From positions 1-64,000 of the forward strand of contig URFW01000002.1 in NCBI GenBank assembly GCA_900547225.1: a stretch of 64,000 bases of DNA. The letters run 5' to 3'. How positions within the stretch are numbered: position 1 is the first letter of the stretch; each line of letters begins with the position of its first letter. The notes under the pieces were generated by a model that was not told the origin of the DNA, did not search any database, and saw only the letters and a list, made by a program, of their open reading frames with translations. This document shows positions 8,823 to 16,797 of this stretch, in pieces. Source of the stretch: an uncultured Mycoplasmatota bacterium (GTDB lineage Bacteria; Bacillota_I; Bacilli_A; RF39; UBA660). A program made the position numbers and the translations under genes.

Positions 8823-9671
8823 TTATTTATTTCCAACAACAACTTTTCCATCCAAATTACAAATGTAGCAATCTGGTAATTTAGATTTTATATATTTTAA
8901 TTTTTTTTCATCCATTTCTAATTTTCGTCCAACAAAAATTCCTTCTACTAAATTTATAGGAAGCCCAAACATAATTGCTGATTCCCTATCAGTGGTAATA
9001 GCATTTCTATTTACCCTATCTTGATTAATAAACTTTTCCTTATATCTATAATCTAGGAACGGCAATAACGTTTCTTCATCAAAATCTAAATTCCATACAT
9101 CATTATAAGCAAGTTTCTTAGCATAATCGGATTCCATATTCAATATAAATGCTATCTGTTTTTTATCAGAAACTAAGCTTGGAATAAATCTTACCTCTTT
9201 TGTTTGCTCACCATAGTAAGTCCATATTTCATTATCATTGTTTATTTTCTCGGTAACTAGATCAAACTTATGAAAAGGTATTAACTTACTAACAGTCTTA
9301 GCTTCCGGCCCTCTTCCAATTGAGTATGAAATAGTAAACCCACTATACTGATTTATATAATCCTTTAATAACATATCAGTTTGTATATTCCACATACCAA
9401 CGCTATATTTTATCTTATTCTGTCTTGTTATAGAAGTAAAATCAGTCGATATAAATCCATTTTTTATTGTAAAATCAAAGTTTTCTAATTCTCCGAATAT
9501 TCCGTGAATAAATGTTCCTTTTTTTAATTTAACACTTTCTCCTATATCATATTTGTTCTTTTCAATTTGATTATTTATATCATAAAACAAATCAATTTGC
9601 TTTAATAATATATCTTTTGCACTACCATCTATCTTTTCATTTATTATTTTTATATAATCTTGCTTATTCAT
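8823..9671 (-). CDS. Unknown protein, paralogue B of a tandem pair (possible ART-like fold)
   Basis: A 282-residue paralogue of the gene downstream, sharing its start context (AGGAGACCAT before the ATG), the same opening residues, an H-G block (FIHGIF instead of LLHGTY), LKDYIN-x-YSG, EQTKEVRF, TDRESAIMFGLP and CYICNLDGKV. Divergence is concentrated around the H-G motif and in the centre, so the two copies may have different substrates or one may be decaying. No membrane segment. The gene is the first of the minus-strand block and the region before it holds only AT-rich sequence, so the block's promoter probably lies at 9685-9760. Confidence 0.7.
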   Translation of the reverse strand: MNKQDYIKIINEKIDGSAKDILLKQIDLFYDINNQIEKNKYDIGESVKLKKGTFIHGIFGELENFDFTIKNGFISTDFTSITRQNKIKYSVGMWNIQTDMLLKDYINQYSGFTISYSIGRGPEAKTVSKLIPFHKFDLVTEKINNDNEIWTYYGEQTKEVRFIPSLVSDKKQIAFILNMESDYAKKLAYNDVWNLDFDEETLLPFLDYRYKEKFINQDRVNRNAITTDRESAIMFGLPINLVEGIFVGRKLEMDEKKLKYIKSKLPDCYICNLDGKVVVGNK

Positions 9672-9681
9672 ATGGTCTCCT
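9580..9681. repeat. Tandem-duplication repeat, copy B
   Basis: Second copy of the 102-bp segment, at the start of paralogue B. Recombination between the copies would delete one gene and leave one intact hybrid gene. Confidence 0.8.
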
Positions 9682-9858
9682 ACTTTTATAAAATTAAATT
9701 ATTCTATTATCATAATAACATAAATAATATTTTAAAACTATATTTTGAAACTGTGCTTTACATCCAAAATACTATACAAAAGTTTTATACATTTTTATAA
9801 TTCGACAGATTTTTTATAAATGATTCGTATAATAGATGACTTAAGAAAGGAAAGTTTT

Positions 9859-10797
9859 ATGAACTATTATAAAGAAATAAAAAATTTAATAGAAGAAAAA
9901 GAAGTAAACGATAAGGTTAGATACTTAGAAAGCAATAAAGAAACCATTAAAACTTACTATGAAATAGGAAGGTTTTTAATTAAAGCACAAGGTGGCGAAG
10001 AAAAAGCTAAATATGGTGACGGATTAATAAAGAAGTGGTCAGAAAAATTAACTAAAGAGTATGGGTATAATTATTCATATAGAAATTTAAATTACATGAG
10101 AAAATTTTATACTTATTTTAAAAAAGTGAACACAGTGTGTTCACAATCTAATTTATCATGGTCGCATTATAAGTATTTACTTAAGTTTGATAATGAAAAC
10201 GAACGTAATTACTACATAAATAGATGTATTTTAAACAATCTATCCGTAAGAGGATTAATAAATGAGATAAAAACAAAATCATTTGATAGATTATCTTACG
10301 AGAATAAGAAACACATAAAACTAATAACAGACAAAGAAACTAGTTTGGATATAAAAGATATGATACATGACCCAATATTAATAAATATAGATAACAAGGA
10401 AAAAATGAGTGAAAAGATTTTAAAAAAATACATATTAAAAGAATTAGAACATTTCTTTTTAGAGTTAGGTACTGGCTTTACCTTTGTAGGGAGCGAATAC
10501 AAACTATCTTATGATAATAAAAATTATTATGTAGACTTACTACTATTTAATTACAAGCTAAACAGATTTATAGTTTGTGAATTAAAGCTTAACAGTGTAA
10601 ATGCAAAAGATATAGGTCAAACTCTAAATTATATTAAAATAATAGATAAAACATTAAAAGAAAAAAATCATAAAAATACGATAGGTATAATAGTATCAAA
10701 AAGAAACGATAAATTCTTTTTAGAATATGTAAGTGATTTAAGTTTAATGCTTACTACCTATAAATTAGAAAATAATTTTAAAAGAACTACAGCATAA
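9859..10797 (+). CDS. PDDEXK nuclease domain protein (DUF1016/YhcG-like)
   Basis: The 312-residue protein has the two parts of the YhcG/DUF1016 family: an N-terminal helical region (YEIGRFLIKAQGGEEKAKYG, then YSYRNLNYMRKFY) that in relatives binds DNA or partners, and a C-terminal PD-(D/E)XK nuclease fold with YYVDLLLF and VCELKLN supplying the catalytic D and E-x-K. Such proteins are often tied to restriction-modification or mobile elements; no methylase is present here. I start it at 9859, where AAGAAAGG lies upstream; an in-frame ATG at 9820 lies before the TATAAT at 9828-9833, which looks like the promoter -10 box. Confidence 0.85.
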   Translation: MNYYKEIKNLIEEKEVNDKVRYLESNKETIKTYYEIGRFLIKAQGGEEKAKYGDGLIKKWSEKLTKEYGYNYSYRNLNYMRKFYTYFKKVNTVCSQSNLSWSHYKYLLKFDNENERNYYINRCILNNLSVRGLINEIKTKSFDRLSYENKKHIKLITDKETSLDIKDMIHDPILINIDNKEKMSEKILKKYILKELEHFFLELGTGFTFVGSEYKLSYDNKNYYVDLLLFNYKLNRFIVCELKLNSVNAKDIGQTLNYIKIIDKTLKEKNHKNTIGIIVSKRNDKFFLEYVSDLSLMLTTYKLENNFKRTTA

Positions 10798-10819
10798 ACT
10801 TATGCCATAGCTTTTCTTG

Positions 10820-11845
10820 TTACTTATCTCTTTTAAGCAGATAGTTTGCAAATTCCATAAATAAATCTTTATTTTGAACATCCATACTATTTATTATTTG
10901 AATACCTTTATTAGTGTATTCTAATTCTAATTTTTCAGCATTTCTTTTTGCTCCCAACTTTTCAAACAAATCTGCTATCATTTTTGTTTCATTAAAACTT
11001 ATATTAGGATTTCCATAATACTTATCTATAATTTTCAACTCGTCACAATTTGCATGATCTATTGCATATTTATAAATAATAGTTTGTTTTCCTTCTTTTA
11101 CATCATTTAAAGTTTTACCCATGCTACTACTTGTAGAATATAATCCTAACAAGTCATCCTTTATTTGAAATGCTATTCCAAGATAAGAACCCATTACAGT
11201 AAGCTTTTCCTTATCTTCTGTGCTTGCAGAAGCTGATGCTGCCCCTATAAGTATTGGCCCTATTATCGTGTACCAGGCCGTTTTATTAAGATATATATCA
11301 TATATAATACTATCATTCATATTTTTATGATAATCAATGTCCTTTAAAGGTAATTCAACATCTATTATCTCTCCATTTACCGTATTATGAAGTGTTTTAG
11401 AATAAATCTTTGTTATCTCATCTTTTAGTTCTTTACTAATATTTGAATTATTAATTATTCTATAAGAAATAAAAAAGCCTAAATCTCCAATACATATAGC
11501 CTTTGAAACTCCAATATGACCTTTATATTTGGCATTAATAGTTTCAAGTCCTCTTCTTTTATCAGCTTCATCAATTATGTCATCATGTATTAAAATTGCC
11601 GTTTGAAATATTTCTAGAGCTGCTGCTAAATCTATATAGCTATCATCATCTTTTCCAAATAACATTGCACCTAATTTAACTAAGTATCCTCTTACTCTTT
11701 TACCACCACTAGATAATCTTTTAAGTTCAATTATAGATTCTTTAATAAATTCATTATCACTATATTTTTCTATTTCTTTATCTAAAATTTCATTTATTTT
11801 ATCTTCTATTTTCTTTTTACTTATTTTTAATAAATCTTTTTTCAT
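10820..11845 (-). CDS. Polyprenyl diphosphate synthase (trans-isoprenyl)
   Basis: The 341-residue protein has the first Asp-rich motif in LIHDDIIDEAD and a second in QIKDDLLGLY, with GKTLNDVKEGKQT after it and SSGGKRVRGYL before it. These are the substrate and Mg2+ sites of head-to-tail prenyl synthases that lengthen isopentenyl diphosphate chains for quinones or undecaprenyl-type carriers. The second motif is DDLLG rather than DDxxD, so chain length and exact activity are uncertain. I start at the ATG at 11845 (ISKKKIEDK follows); an upstream in-frame extension to 11902 would run through the promoter palindrome. Transcribed divergently from the MgtC-like gene. Confidence 0.82.
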   Translation of the reverse strand: MKKDLLKISKKKIEDKINEILDKEIEKYSDNEFIKESIIELKRLSSGGKRVRGYLVKLGAMLFGKDDDSYIDLAAALEIFQTAILIHDDIIDEADKRRGLETINAKYKGHIGVSKAICIGDLGFFISYRIINNSNISKELKDEITKIYSKTLHNTVNGEIIDVELPLKDIDYHKNMNDSIIYDIYLNKTAWYTIIGPILIGAASASASTEDKEKLTVMGSYLGIAFQIKDDLLGLYSTSSSMGKTLNDVKEGKQTIIYKYAIDHANCDELKIIDKYYGNPNISFNETKMIADLFEKLGAKRNAEKLELEYTNKGIQIINSMDVQNKDLFMEFANYLLKRDK

Positions 11846-11872
11846 ATTAATATATTCACATCCTGTACATAA

Positions 11873-11892
11873 ATTATAACATATGTTATAAT
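11873..11892. promoter_or_regulatory. Perfect 20-bp palindrome carrying divergent -10 boxes
   Basis: ATTATAACATATGTTATAAT is its own reverse complement. Each arm contains TATAAT in the correct orientation for one of the two flanking divergent genes (prenyl synthase on minus, MgtC-like on plus). A protein bound here could switch both genes at once, or the two promoters could simply compete for polymerase. Confidence 0.55.
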
Positions 11893-11921
11893 TAGTTTCC
11901 ACAAAGAAAGGAATGATTTTT

Positions 11922-12632
11922 ATGGATTTAACAACTTTTTTAATTAGAATTACAATATGCTTTGCACTAAGTATTTTAATAGGGCTAGAAAGACAGTTAA
12001 GACACCGTATGGTAGGTCTTAGAACTAACGTACTAGTTTGTATTGGTGCATTTTTATTCGTTTACCTATCATTTGGCGCTAATATAGTAAATTCTGATAC
12101 AACTAGAATTGCAGCACAAGTAGTTTCTGGTATCGGTTTTTTAGGTGCTGGTGTAATACTTAGAGATGGAAGTAAAATAAAGGGACTTAATACCGCCGCT
12201 ACTTTATGGTGTGTTGCAGCAATTGGTACTTTATGTGCCGCAGGACTTGTTATAGAAGCTACTATAGGAACGGCATTCGTTCTTTTGTCAAACGTTATTT
12301 TAAGATTAGTTTCACTATTTATAATGAATAAATTAAAAGCGACAGAAAAAGAAAAATACACAATTAAAATTAATTGTAAAAAGGCCAAGGAAGAGAAAGT
12401 TAGAACTAATTTTGCTAAAATAATAGATAATAATGACTTAGTATTAAATAGCTTAGAACGTAGTGAAATAACAGAAGATGAAATAAAACTTAAAGCCATT
12501 ATGATAACATCTACCCCAAGCAAAGTTGAAATGGTAATAAATGAAATAAGTACTAATCCTGGAATTGTAAGTATAACCTGGGAACATGAAAAAATATCTA
12601 AGTCTGATAATGAGGATTCTGATGAGGAGTAG
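11922..12632 (+). CDS. MgtC/SapB family membrane protein
   Basis: The 236-residue protein begins with the conserved MgtC region: GLERQLRHRMVGLRTNVLVC, then GIGFLGAGVI and KGLNTAATLW, with about four or five membrane helices in the first 140 residues. A soluble C-terminal domain of about 90 residues follows, with an ACT-like pattern. In other bacteria MgtC proteins support growth in low Mg2+ and can modulate ATP synthase. AAAGGA lies 9 nt before the ATG at 11922; the ATG at 11913 sits too close to that site. The Mg2+ ATPase gene mgtA lies 6 kb downstream, so both parts of a Mg2+ response may be local, though no shared regulator is seen. Confidence 0.88.
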   Translation: MDLTTFLIRITICFALSILIGLERQLRHRMVGLRTNVLVCIGAFLFVYLSFGANIVNSDTTRIAAQVVSGIGFLGAGVILRDGSKIKGLNTAATLWCVAAIGTLCAAGLVIEATIGTAFVLLSNVILRLVSLFIMNKLKATEKEKYTIKINCKKAKEEKVRTNFAKIIDNNDLVLNSLERSEITEDEIKLKAIMITSTPSKVEMVINEISTNPGIVSITWEHEKISKSDNEDSDEE

Positions 12633-12660
12633 AAGCACTTTAAAAGTGTTTTCTTTTTTT
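12633..12660 (+). terminator. Intrinsic terminator after the MgtC-like gene
   Basis: CACTTT / AAAGTG hairpin followed by TTTTCTTTTTTT directly after the stop codon. Confidence 0.8.
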
Positions 12661-12703
12661 ATGTTCTTATGATATAATGCATAATGATAGAAAGGTAGTT
12701 CTG

Positions 12704-13567
12704 ATGAAAAAGAGTAATATAAAGTTCTATGATTTAAATGAATCAAAGACTGAGTTTTTATTTGAAAGTGATGCTGAAAAAGCCGCTATTAATGAAGCAA
12801 TGAGAAAAAAGCCCAAAGTATATAAAAAAATAATTAGAAATGGTCTTTTATTATCCGTTTTCTTATTAACTACAGTTTATGTTATAAACACAAAACAAAC
12901 TGCTGAAATATACAAGTTAAAGGCCTCAGCAATAGAAAAAGAAAATAATCTTAGACTTGATGAAAAAATGAATTCTTCAAGTAATAAATTAATTTATGTT
13001 AATAACTTAAGTAATAATAAATATGAAATAATAATTAACAAAGCTAATGCTGTAAGTCAGGATATAATTAAAGAATACACAATAGTTGATGTTTACGATA
13101 ACGCAATTAAAGGTATTAAGCTTGAAGAAGAAACTTACTTAAACTACCTTAAACTTAAAAATAATTTATTAGAGCGTGGTTATTATATTAATATAAGAAA
13201 CGGTTTTAGAACGTTTAATGATTCAAATAACATATATAATTCCTATGTAAAAGAAAAAGGCTTAAATTACGCTAAAAAATATGTTGCAAAGCCTGGAACT
13301 TCCGAACATAACACTGGTCTTGCATTTGATTTTATAATAACAAGTAATAAAAATTCACTTAAGACTAATTATGAAAGTGATGAGTATTTTTACTTAGAAA
13401 ACATAGCATATCTTTATGGTTTTATAATAAGATATCCAAAGGATAAGGAAGAAATAACGGGTTATAATTATGAGCCATGGCACTTAAGATATGTTGGTCA
13501 AGAACTTGCAAAATACTTAAAGAAAAACAATCTAACTTTAGAAGAATATTATGAAACAAGAAGGTAA
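12704..13567 (+). CDS. D-alanyl-D-alanine carboxypeptidase, VanY-like (peptidase M15)
   Basis: The 287-residue protein has a short cytoplasmic tail, one membrane anchor near residues 46-64 (LLLSVFLLTTVYVI) and an outer M15 domain. The zinc motif SxHxxGxAxD is SEHNTGLAFDF and the second motif is EPWHLRY, both complete. It should trim the terminal D-Ala from peptidoglycan stem peptides outside the cell. GAAAGG precedes the ATG at 12704, and TATAAT at 12673 with a TG two bases earlier forms an extended -10 promoter. It has its own terminator. Confidence 0.87.
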   Translation: MKKSNIKFYDLNESKTEFLFESDAEKAAINEAMRKKPKVYKKIIRNGLLLSVFLLTTVYVINTKQTAEIYKLKASAIEKENNLRLDEKMNSSSNKLIYVNNLSNNKYEIIINKANAVSQDIIKEYTIVDVYDNAIKGIKLEEETYLNYLKLKNNLLERGYYINIRNGFRTFNDSNNIYNSYVKEKGLNYAKKYVAKPGTSEHNTGLAFDFIITSNKNSLKTNYESDEYFYLENIAYLYGFIIRYPKDKEEITGYNYEPWHLRYVGQELAKYLKKNNLTLEEYYETRR

Positions 13568-13590
13568 ATATTACCTTCTTGTTATTTTTT
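13558..13590 (+). terminator. Terminator overlapping the ends of two convergent genes
   Basis: Perfect 10-bp stem AAGAAGGTAA / TTACCTTCTT with a 3-nt loop, then GTTATTTTTT on the plus strand. It contains the stop codons of both the VanY-like gene and the convergent PrsW-like gene. Confidence 0.85.
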
Positions 13591-14302
13591 TAGCTTCGCT
13601 AGATGTTTTTACAACCTTTAAAGCACTAGATAAATATAAATAAACTATTAGTGCGGTAGCAAACAAAAGAGAAGCTGTACTTGATAAGAATAATAAACTA
13701 TCAAACATTCCGTGCACTATTATAGGAATTAAAAGACTTAAAATAATGTATTTTCTTTTTCTCTTATTCCACCTTCTTGCTTCATATTTTTTAGCAAGTC
13801 CTAAATAATAACCTGATATTATTCCAAAAAATGCATGAGCAGGAACCGTAATTAACCCTCTTTGAAGTGCAAGAGTGAAACCACCAGAATTAGATAAAAT
13901 AGCAATTAAGTTTTCTATACTTGCAAAACCTAGTGATATAAAAACGCAGTAAACGATTGCATCATAAACATAATTAAAATTTTTATCCTTCCAGCATATT
14001 ACATAAGTAAATAACCATTTAACTAATTCCTCACAAAAAGAAATAATTATAAAGGATCTAAAAAGAATACCAATTATGTTGCTTTGTAAAGAAAAAGGAA
14101 ATATTTTTTCCGCATATATCTCTAAAAATAAAGCTACCCCAGTAGATAAAACACCAAATAAAAATAGTTTTAATAATAATTTTATCGGTTCTTTTTCTAT
14201 TATGTCTTTTTTATATATGATAAATCCTATTACTATGGATGGTAACATAGCAAGTAAAATTAAAAGTTCAGTTTTCCCAAAGTTAATTATAAAATTTGTC
14301 AT
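13571..14302 (-). CDS. PrsW-family intramembrane metalloprotease
   Basis: The 243-residue polytopic protein has roughly seven to eight membrane helices and the motifs of the PrsW/CPBP-related group: an E-E pair in FCEELVKW, a His in VPAHAFFGIISGYYLG and another in IIVHGMFDSL. PrsW in Bacillus cleaves an anti-sigma factor to start regulated proteolysis; here the substrate is unknown, and the ECF-like sigma at 5.5 kb has no membrane anti-sigma to cleave. GGTGATGGT precedes the ATG. A 9-bp inverted repeat (14314-14322 and 14337-14345) with TATAAT inside lies upstream. Confidence 0.82.
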   Translation of the reverse strand: MTNFIINFGKTELLILLAMLPSIVIGFIIYKKDIIEKEPIKLLLKLFLFGVLSTGVALFLEIYAEKIFPFSLQSNIIGILFRSFIIISFCEELVKWLFTYVICWKDKNFNYVYDAIVYCVFISLGFASIENLIAILSNSGGFTLALQRGLITVPAHAFFGIISGYYLGLAKKYEARRWNKRKRKYIILSLLIPIIVHGMFDSLLFLSSTASLLFATALIVYLYLSSALKVVKTSSEAKKITRR

Positions 14303-14373
14303 ACCATCACCTATTATAATTCTATCAAAATAACTTGAATTATAATATTAAATTAACTATGTTTTTATAAACT

Positions 14374-14889
14374 TTACACATTACTTTTACAAAGCCCATC
14401 ATACAAATAATTAAATATTTCTAAATGTCTTTTTTCATCCATAATTATTCTATCTAACATTTCTTTAATGTATTTATCATCAATTAATTTTTTATGAAGA
14501 GTATATGTTTTAATCGCAGCCTCTTCAGATGATATATCTATCTTTAACATATCTTTTAAATCAGTAGAATAATTAACAAAATTACTATTCCACATAATGC
14601 AGTCTCCCCTAGATGCTTCACAAGTTGAATATATAGGATTTTTTCCTAGAAGTTTTATAGTTTTACCTAATAATTCAAGATGTATCATTTCAGCTTTTGC
14701 TATCTCTTCCATTATTTTAGAGAACTCAATGTTACTAGAAAACTTCTCCATATGTTGATAAGAATATTGAGTAATTGCAGTAAGTTCTCCTTTTATTCCG
14801 GCATAATCTTCGCTTAATAAATCCGCATAATAAGGATTCTTTTCTTCTACACGTACCTTTGGATACGGTATGTCTAATTTAACTTTCAC
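14374..14889 (-). CDS. Ferritin-like di-iron/di-manganese protein
   Basis: The protein of about 171 residues is all-helical with two E...E-x-x-H sets: E-L-T-A-I...KAEMIHLELL and SSEEAAIK...MDEKRHLEIF, the metal pattern of rubrerythrin/Mn-catalase-like carboxylate-bridge proteins. It probably handles peroxide or metal in the cytoplasm; there is no rubredoxin domain. The start is ambiguous: I prefer the GTG at 14889, spaced correctly after GGTGATG; ATGs at 14895 and 14901 overlap that site. Confidence 0.75.
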   Translation of the reverse strand: MKVKLDIPYPKVRVEEKNPYYADLLSEDYAGIKGELTAITQYSYQHMEKFSSNIEFSKIMEEIAKAEMIHLELLGKTIKLLGKNPIYSTCEASRGDCIMWNSNFVNYSTDLKDMLKIDISSEEAAIKTYTLHKKLIDDKYIKEMLDRIIMDEKRHLEIFNYLYDGLCKSNV

Positions 14890-14940
14890 TATCATCACCA
14901 TTTAAATATATTCATAAATACCAAAAATTTTAATTACATA

Positions 14941-14970
14941 TTGTAAAATAATACAATTTTATGTTATAAT
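14941..14970 (+). promoter_or_regulatory. Promoter of tRNA-Trp
   Basis: TTGTAA, 18-nt spacer, TATAAT, ending 16 nt before the tRNA 5' end. Confidence 0.7.
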
Positions 14971-14986
14971 TTATTTGTTTCTATTT

Positions 14987-15060
14987 AGGGGATTAGTTAA
15001 ATGGTATAATAATGGTCTCCAAAACCACTGTTGGGAGTTCGATTCTCTCATCCCCTGCCA
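14987..15060 (+). tRNA. tRNA-Trp (anticodon CCA)
   Basis: A 74-nt cloverleaf: acceptor AGGGGAT / ATCCCCT, anticodon loop CTCCAAA giving CCA, T-loop GTTCGATTC, discriminator G and an encoded CCA end. Reads UGG; there is no sign of a UCA anticodon, in line with TGA being a stop here. Confidence 0.95.
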
Positions 15061-15071
15061 AATGCAAATAC

Positions 15072-15094
15072 ACTCCAAATTATTGGAGTTTATA
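15072..15094 (+). terminator. Hairpin after tRNA-Trp
   Basis: ACTCCAA / TTGGAGT with a 4-nt loop followed by a weak T/A run (TTATAT). A likely tRNA terminator or processing structure; the next gene's ribosome site follows closely. Confidence 0.5.
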
Positions 15095-15114
15095 TAAAAA
15101 AAGGATGATTAGTC

Positions 15115-15354
15115 ATGTCTAAAGAAGAAAAAATTTCAATTGCGAGAAAGTTTTATGATAGTTTGAATTTAGTAGATTATAATTTAGAGATTAAAAGAGA
15201 TGAAGAAATAAATGCAGATTTTATTTGGATTCTTGATATGCGTGGACCTGGCGGATTGATTATTGCGGATGATGGAAGTTATCTTTTTTGTCAATCAAGG
15301 CATGGATATGATTATTGGAAAGAAGAATTTAAAAAAGGCGTACGAAATAAGTAA
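15115..15354 (+). CDS. Small unknown protein (79 residues)
   Basis: AAAGGATGATT before the ATG supports translation. The protein is soluble, with a central strand region WILDMRGPGGLIIADDGSYLF and a Y-D-Y-W near the end, a pattern I have seen in small uncharacterised Firmicute proteins but cannot name. It lies directly after tRNA-Trp, a frequent integration site, and is followed by a strong terminator and by repeats resembling integrase-arm sites, so it may be cargo of a decayed element. Confidence 0.65.
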   Translation: MSKEEKISIARKFYDSLNLVDYNLEIKRDEEINADFIWILDMRGPGGLIIADDGSYLFCQSRHGYDYWKEEFKKGVRNK

Positions 15355-15416
15355 GAAAGGTTAGTAAAAACAAAAGTTGGAAATCCATTTTTACAACGTG
15401 CCATTTGAAAGCAAAT

Positions 15417-15440
15417 CGACTTTTTAAAGTCGTTTTTTTA
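15417..15440 (+). terminator. Intrinsic terminator
   Basis: CGACTTT / AAAGTCG with a 2-nt loop and seven T residues, downstream of the 79-residue gene. Confidence 0.85.
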
Positions 15441-15697
15441 TGTGCTTTTTAGCAAAAAATAATTATCAAAAATATCACTGTTGTTATCTTAATAACATAC
15501 TAGTGGCATTTTTAGTGGCAAAAAATATTGAAGATTTAATTGAAAATGCAATAAAAAACAGTGGGAAATATTAATAACTAAAATATAACTATTAAAAATT
15601 CAATAAAATATTATTACCCTTACAAAAAAATCTATCTACATTATTTCAGATATTAACTTTACAAAGTGGTTAATAAATTACGCACAATTTAACAAAA
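15440..15697. other. Intergenic region with TAGTGGCA repeats
   Basis: No convincing gene. TAGTGGCA occurs at 15501-15508 and 15513-15520 (12-bp period) and an inverted TGCCA is at 15400. Directly after, a short frame from the GTG at 15515 encodes about 19 residues (A-K-N-I-E-D-L-I-E...) ending in TAA. It may be the remnant end of a lost gene. I see no second copy of the tRNA-Trp 3' end in the region. Confidence 0.35.
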
Positions 15698-15731
15698 ACT
15701 AGGTAACAATTCACGTTATCTAGTTTTTTTT
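15698..15731. terminator. Bidirectional terminator
   Basis: ACTAGGTAAC / GTTATCTAGT (one G-T pair) with T runs on both sides; it ends the ybaK transcript on the minus strand. Confidence 0.75.
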
Positions 15732-15742
15732 GTTATATATTA

Positions 15743-16222
15743 TTACTCACTAATATCTCCAAGGATAAAAGAAATGGCTTTTTTTAGTTCACTTAAAGTA
15801 GTTTCTATTTGATATCCTATCTTACCACCACTAAATATAATTTTATCATAAGAAGATGCACTCTCATCTATTACTGTTTTAAATAACTTTTTCATTCCAA
15901 CAGGAGAACATCCTCCGTGAATATAACCTGTAAGTTGTAATAATTCAGCCTGCTTAACCATTGATATACTTTTTTCTCCTACTGTTTTAGCGGCCTTTTT
16001 TAAATTTAATTCTCTATTTACTGGTACTAAAAACACAAAGTGATTACCAGATTTACCTATGGTTACTAAAGTCTTAAAAACATAGTTGGGATCTTCATTT
16101 AACACACTTGCAACTTCCATACCACTAATGGCGTCGGTATTAACATAACTATGAGTTTTAAATACAATTTTCTTTTGCTCTAACTCTCTCATAGCATTAG
16201 TTTTTTCTTCCTTCTTTTTCAA
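15743..16222 (-). CDS. ybaK: Cys-tRNA(Pro)/Cys-tRNA(Cys) deacylase, YbaK/EbsC family
   Basis: The 159-residue protein shows the YbaK pattern: KTNAMRELE at the start, the lysine in NYVFKTLV that acts in catalysis in relatives, and GGCSPVGMKK near residue 105. It clears Cys mischarged on tRNA-Pro in the cytoplasm. The start is TTG at 16222, chosen because relatives begin a few residues before K-T-N-A-M-R and because GGAAGTGAT precedes it; an ATG ten codons later would cut this motif. Monocistronic with its own terminator. Confidence 0.88.
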   Translation of the reverse strand: MKKKEEKTNAMRELEQKKIVFKTHSYVNTDAISGMEVASVLNEDPNYVFKTLVTIGKSGNHFVFLVPVNRELNLKKAAKTVGEKSISMVKQAELLQLTGYIHGGCSPVGMKKLFKTVIDESASSYDKIIFSGGKIGYQIETTLSELKKAISFILGDISE

Positions 16223-16275
16223 GATAAATCACTTCCTGTATTTAATTATATCACAATAATCTTATCAATTATATT

Positions 16276-16797
16276 TTAAAAGTAAGCCTCATACCAATAC
16301 CAATTTTCATTTATTTTATGAATTATTATTTTATTATCGGAATTATCTTTGTAATACCAAGTTTTATTATCTTTTTTTATAAATTTATAATCATCATAAA
16401 ACGAACTATGAGGTATTTCATCATAAGAATAAACTAGTGCTTCATAATATTGTGGTAGCACAGGAAATATACCTTTGGATCTAATCTTCATAAAAATTTC
16501 AACGTACTTTCCATTACATCTTTCAAAATTACACTCTGATTCATAATATTTAAAAGAAGATATTTCTTTCATATTAAGCACTTGACCAGGTTGCTCCAAA
16601 TTTGTTTTATCACTAATAATATCGTTTAATACTTTCTTATTTTTAGTATAAAAATCATAAGCTTTTGTATATTCATCATCAAACAAACAGGTAAAAATAA
16701 TACTTAAAAACGCGAGGAAAATAATACAAAATGCTACTAAAAAAAGAGAAAATATAATAAGTATTTTTGTCTCTTCTCTTCTTTCATTTACTTCCAT
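16276..16797 (-). CDS. Unknown single-anchor membrane protein
   Basis: A 173-residue protein with a basic N-terminus, one membrane helix near residues 14-37 (FSLFLVAFCIIFLAFLSIIF) and a soluble domain of about 130 residues, probably extracytoplasmic, rich in aromatic residues and with one Cys pair (CNFERC). I do not recognise it. Its ATG at 16797 overlaps the last codons of the DUF4173-like gene (10 nt) and has GGAGAA upstream, so it belongs to the same operon; a longer in-frame start at 16824 has no ribosome site. Confidence 0.7.
   Translation of the reverse strand: MEVNERREETKILIIFSLFLVAFCIIFLAFLSIIFTCLFDDEYTKAYDFYTKNKKVLNDIISDKTNLEQPGQVLNMKEISSFKYYESECNFERCNGKYVEIFMKIRSKGIFPVLPQYYEALVYSYDEIPHSSFYDDYKFIKKDNKTWYYKDNSDNKIIIHKINENWYWYEAYF

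Noticed and set aside
12062..12523. Long open frame on the minus strand inside the MgtC-like gene
   Set aside because: No ribosome site, codon use mirrors the sense gene, and the plus-strand product is a clear conserved family.
14987..15060. Alternative genetic code (TGA as Trp) expected for some wall-less relatives
   Set aside because: Only the CCA-anticodon tRNA-Trp is seen, Trp codons are TGG in all recognised proteins, and TGA does not interrupt any of them.
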